Positions 5,588 through 6,754 of a stretch of DNA of 6,754 nucleotides are shown piece after piece. How positions within the stretch are numbered: position 1 is the stretch's first letter; each line of letters starts with the position of its first letter. This stretch comes from an uncultured Collinsella sp. GTDB taxonomy: Bacteria; Actinomycetota; Coriobacteriia; Coriobacteriales; Coriobacteriaceae. The stretch is from contig CAUCTV010000062.1 in assembly GCA_958445895.1 (NCBI GenBank), positions 1 to 6,754 of the forward strand, written 5' to 3'. Made by a program: the position numbers and the translations under genes. The notes beneath the pieces were generated by a model. The model was given only the letters and a program-made list of their open reading frames with translations, ran no database searches and had not been told where the DNA came from.

Positions 5588-6163
5588 ATGCCCACGTCAC
5601 AAAGCCAGAAAAAAGAAGCCATCGCTCAGGCGACCGAGCAGGAGCTCGCGTCGCTTGCAGATCGCGGTGTGCGTATCGCGGGCAACGCGTGCTCGCCGAT
5701 TGTGCTGGTCAAAGGCGATTTGGATGAAGCCGAGTGCTCGGGCGGCGAGCTGGCCGCCGGCGCGGATGGCGCCGCGTTGCGCAAGGCGCTCGGTGCCATC
5801 GGATATGCCCCCGAGGATTTTTGTGTGCTGGCAAGCGTCGCCGGCGCGGGCGACGGAGCGGTCGCGGCGGGCGAGGCCCTGACGTGCGACCTGTTCCGCG
5901 AGGCGCTGGAGACCTTGGACCCCGAGGCGGTGCTGCTGCTGGACAACAGTGCGGCCGATGTCATGCGCGAGACCTATGCCGATATGCTTGTGGCAATTGA
6001 TGACTTTGACACCGCCATGCTCAAGCCCGGCCTGGTCGCCCATGTGCAGGGGCGCCGCGTGCTGGCGCTCGACGGTTTTGAGGCGGCGCTCACCGACAAG
6101 GCCGCCAAGCAGCGCATGTGGGCCTACATTAAGCAGCTGACCCCGGCGGCTGCACCGCTGTAG
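5588..6163 (+). CDS. Uracil-DNA glycosylase-fold-like protein lacking catalytic motifs
   Basis: The 191-residue product follows the outline of family 4-type uracil-DNA glycosylases. VRIAGNACSPIVLVKGDLDE (28-47) fits the first strand and GEAPG region. LRKALGAIGYAPEDFCVLASV (64-84, near GPIGYAPEDF-like segments) fits the helix and strand after it. REALETLDPEAVLLLDNSAA fits the region normally ending in a LG..A motif. The ending DGFEAALTDKAAKQRMWAYI fits the usual HPSAAL..-KR.W segment. The key residues are absent: no GEAPG, HPS replaced by DGF near 162-164, and no N-terminal CxxC for an iron-sulfur cluster. It is probably not an active glycosylase of the known type; a structural or binding role is possible. 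The ATG at 5588 has GGAG five to eight bases upstream; an earlier ATG overlaps the -10 box. The assignment is by pattern memory only, and the reading frame itself is solid. Confidence 0.6.
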   Translation: MPTSQSQKKEAIAQATEQELASLADRGVRIAGNACSPIVLVKGDLDEAECSGGELAAGADGAALRKALGAIGYAPEDFCVLASVAGAGDGAVAAGEALTCDLFREALETLDPEAVLLLDNSAADVMRETYADMLVAIDDFDTAMLKPGLVAHVQGRRVLALDGFEAALTDKAAKQRMWAYIKQLTPAAAPL

Positions 6164-6181
6164 CGAGGTTGGCGGCAGCCC

Positions 6182-6754
6182 CTACATCACGGCGCGCAGC
6201 TCAAACCGGTCGCCGTTAATGCGGAACTGGCAGTTGCCGTTCATGCGCTCGACGGCAAGCATAATGCTCTTGGTGCCAAAGCCGTGCCCAGTGTGCTGAG
6301 TCACGGGCATGCCGTCGACCATGTGCGGCGCACGGCCAAACGTGTTGGAAACCAGCAATAGAAGCTGACCGTCTTCGTAGCGAAGGTCCAGGTCGACAAA
6401 CCGCTTGCCTTCGGGGGCGGCGCTCGCCGCGGCGATGGCATTGTCCAGGGCGTTCGATACCACACTGAATAGATCGACATCGCCCACGTGGACGGTTTCG
6501 GGCACGGCGGCGTGCAGGTCGGCGGTGATGCCGTGCGCGTTGATGTCCGCGGAAAGCGACGAGAGCGCAATGTTGACCGTTTCGTTGGCGCAGTAGCGGC
6601 GCACGGCGGTGCGGTCGTTGGTCTCGCAGAGCGCGTCGATGCGCTCGAGTGCCTCATCGGTGTGACCCTCTTCGATCAGGGCCGCTAGACCGCGCAGGTA
6701 GTGGCGCATGTCGTGGCGAAGAATCGACAGCTCGCGCCCAGATTGACGCCAAGC
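6182..6754 (-). CDS. Sensor histidine kinase, LytS/AgrC-like (HPK10), 5' end outside window
   Basis: Only the C-terminal 190 residues are visible; the frame is open through the window edge, so the Met at 6709 is internal. The visible start holds the phosphoacceptor H-box LRHDMRHYL (His14 of the visible part, by analogy with RHD in AgrC). Next come helices with the YCANETVNIALSSL segment typical of this class. The GHKL ATPase domain has an N-box SNALDNAI at about 99-106 and a G-box TGHGFGTKS at about 155-163. It would autophosphorylate and pass phosphate to a LytTR-type regulator. The N-terminal membrane sensor expected for the class would lie beyond the window. It converges on the glycosylase-like gene with an 18-base gap and no clear terminator between. 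The signal sensed cannot be told. Confidence 0.9.
   Translation of the reverse strand, partial: AWRQSGRELSILRHDMRHYLRGLAALIEEGHTDEALERIDALCETNDRTAVRRYCANETVNIALSSLSADINAHGITADLHAAVPETVHVGDVDLFSVVSNALDNAIAAASAAPEGKRFVDLDLRYEDGQLLLLVSNTFGRAPHMVDGMPVTQHTGHGFGTKSIMLAVERMNGNCQFRINGDRFELRAVM

Noticed and set aside
6148..6180. Possible terminator between the convergent glycosylase-like and kinase genes
   Set aside because: Only a six-pair stem (GGCTGC with GCAGCC) with a 21-base loop and no U-run is present on either strand.
6182..6709. Kinase as a complete 175-residue protein starting at 6709
   Set aside because: That Met is inside the H-box, and the frame is open upstream to the window edge with LRHD before it, so the true start is outside the window.

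Overview
The window looks like a piece of a GC-rich bacterial chromosome from an anaerobe that makes [NiFe] hydrogenase. The gene content (hypF-hypC-hypD and a probable hypE behind a NikR-type regulator) and the style of the proteins suggest a gut coriobacterium such as Collinsella. That placement is inference from general resemblance, not from a database match.

Layout. From the right-hand part of the window towards position 1, a minus-strand block runs: an unrecognised 82-residue His-rich helical protein (4909-4661); nikR, starting one base after that gene's stop (4659-4147); an 80-bp palindromic element (4064-4143); hypF (4045-1577); hypC (1445-1185); hypD (1185-73, sharing one base with hypC); and the first eight codons of what is probably hypE (24-1). 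HypF makes the cyanide ligands from carbamoyl phosphate with HypE. HypC and HypD carry and build the Fe(CN)2CO unit. NikR senses the nickel that completes the same active site. No nickel-insertion genes (hypA, hypB) or hydrogenase structural genes are visible.

Upstream of that block lie a minus-strand thioredoxin gene (5451-5131), its 3' region with a stem-loop, and a good minus-strand terminator (4979-5019). Thioredoxin faces a divergent plus-strand gene (5588-6163) whose product resembles the uracil-DNA glycosylase fold without the catalytic motifs. Between the two start regions a perfect 10-bp inverted repeat sits between two opposing -10-like boxes. At the right edge, convergent with the glycosylase-like gene, is the C-terminal half of a LytS/AgrC-like (HPK10-type) sensor histidine kinase, cut by the window end.

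The most unusual items are the nested double-hairpin repeat between nikR and hypF, the His/Cys-rich N-terminal extension of NikR, the unrecognised His-rich protein coupled to it, and the catalytically stripped glycosylase-like protein. I see no CRISPR array, tRNA, rRNA, insertion-sequence transposase or phage gene. Apart from coding regions there is no gene-free stretch over 300 bases; the longest, 4910-5130, holds the promoter candidate, terminator and stem-loop listed.
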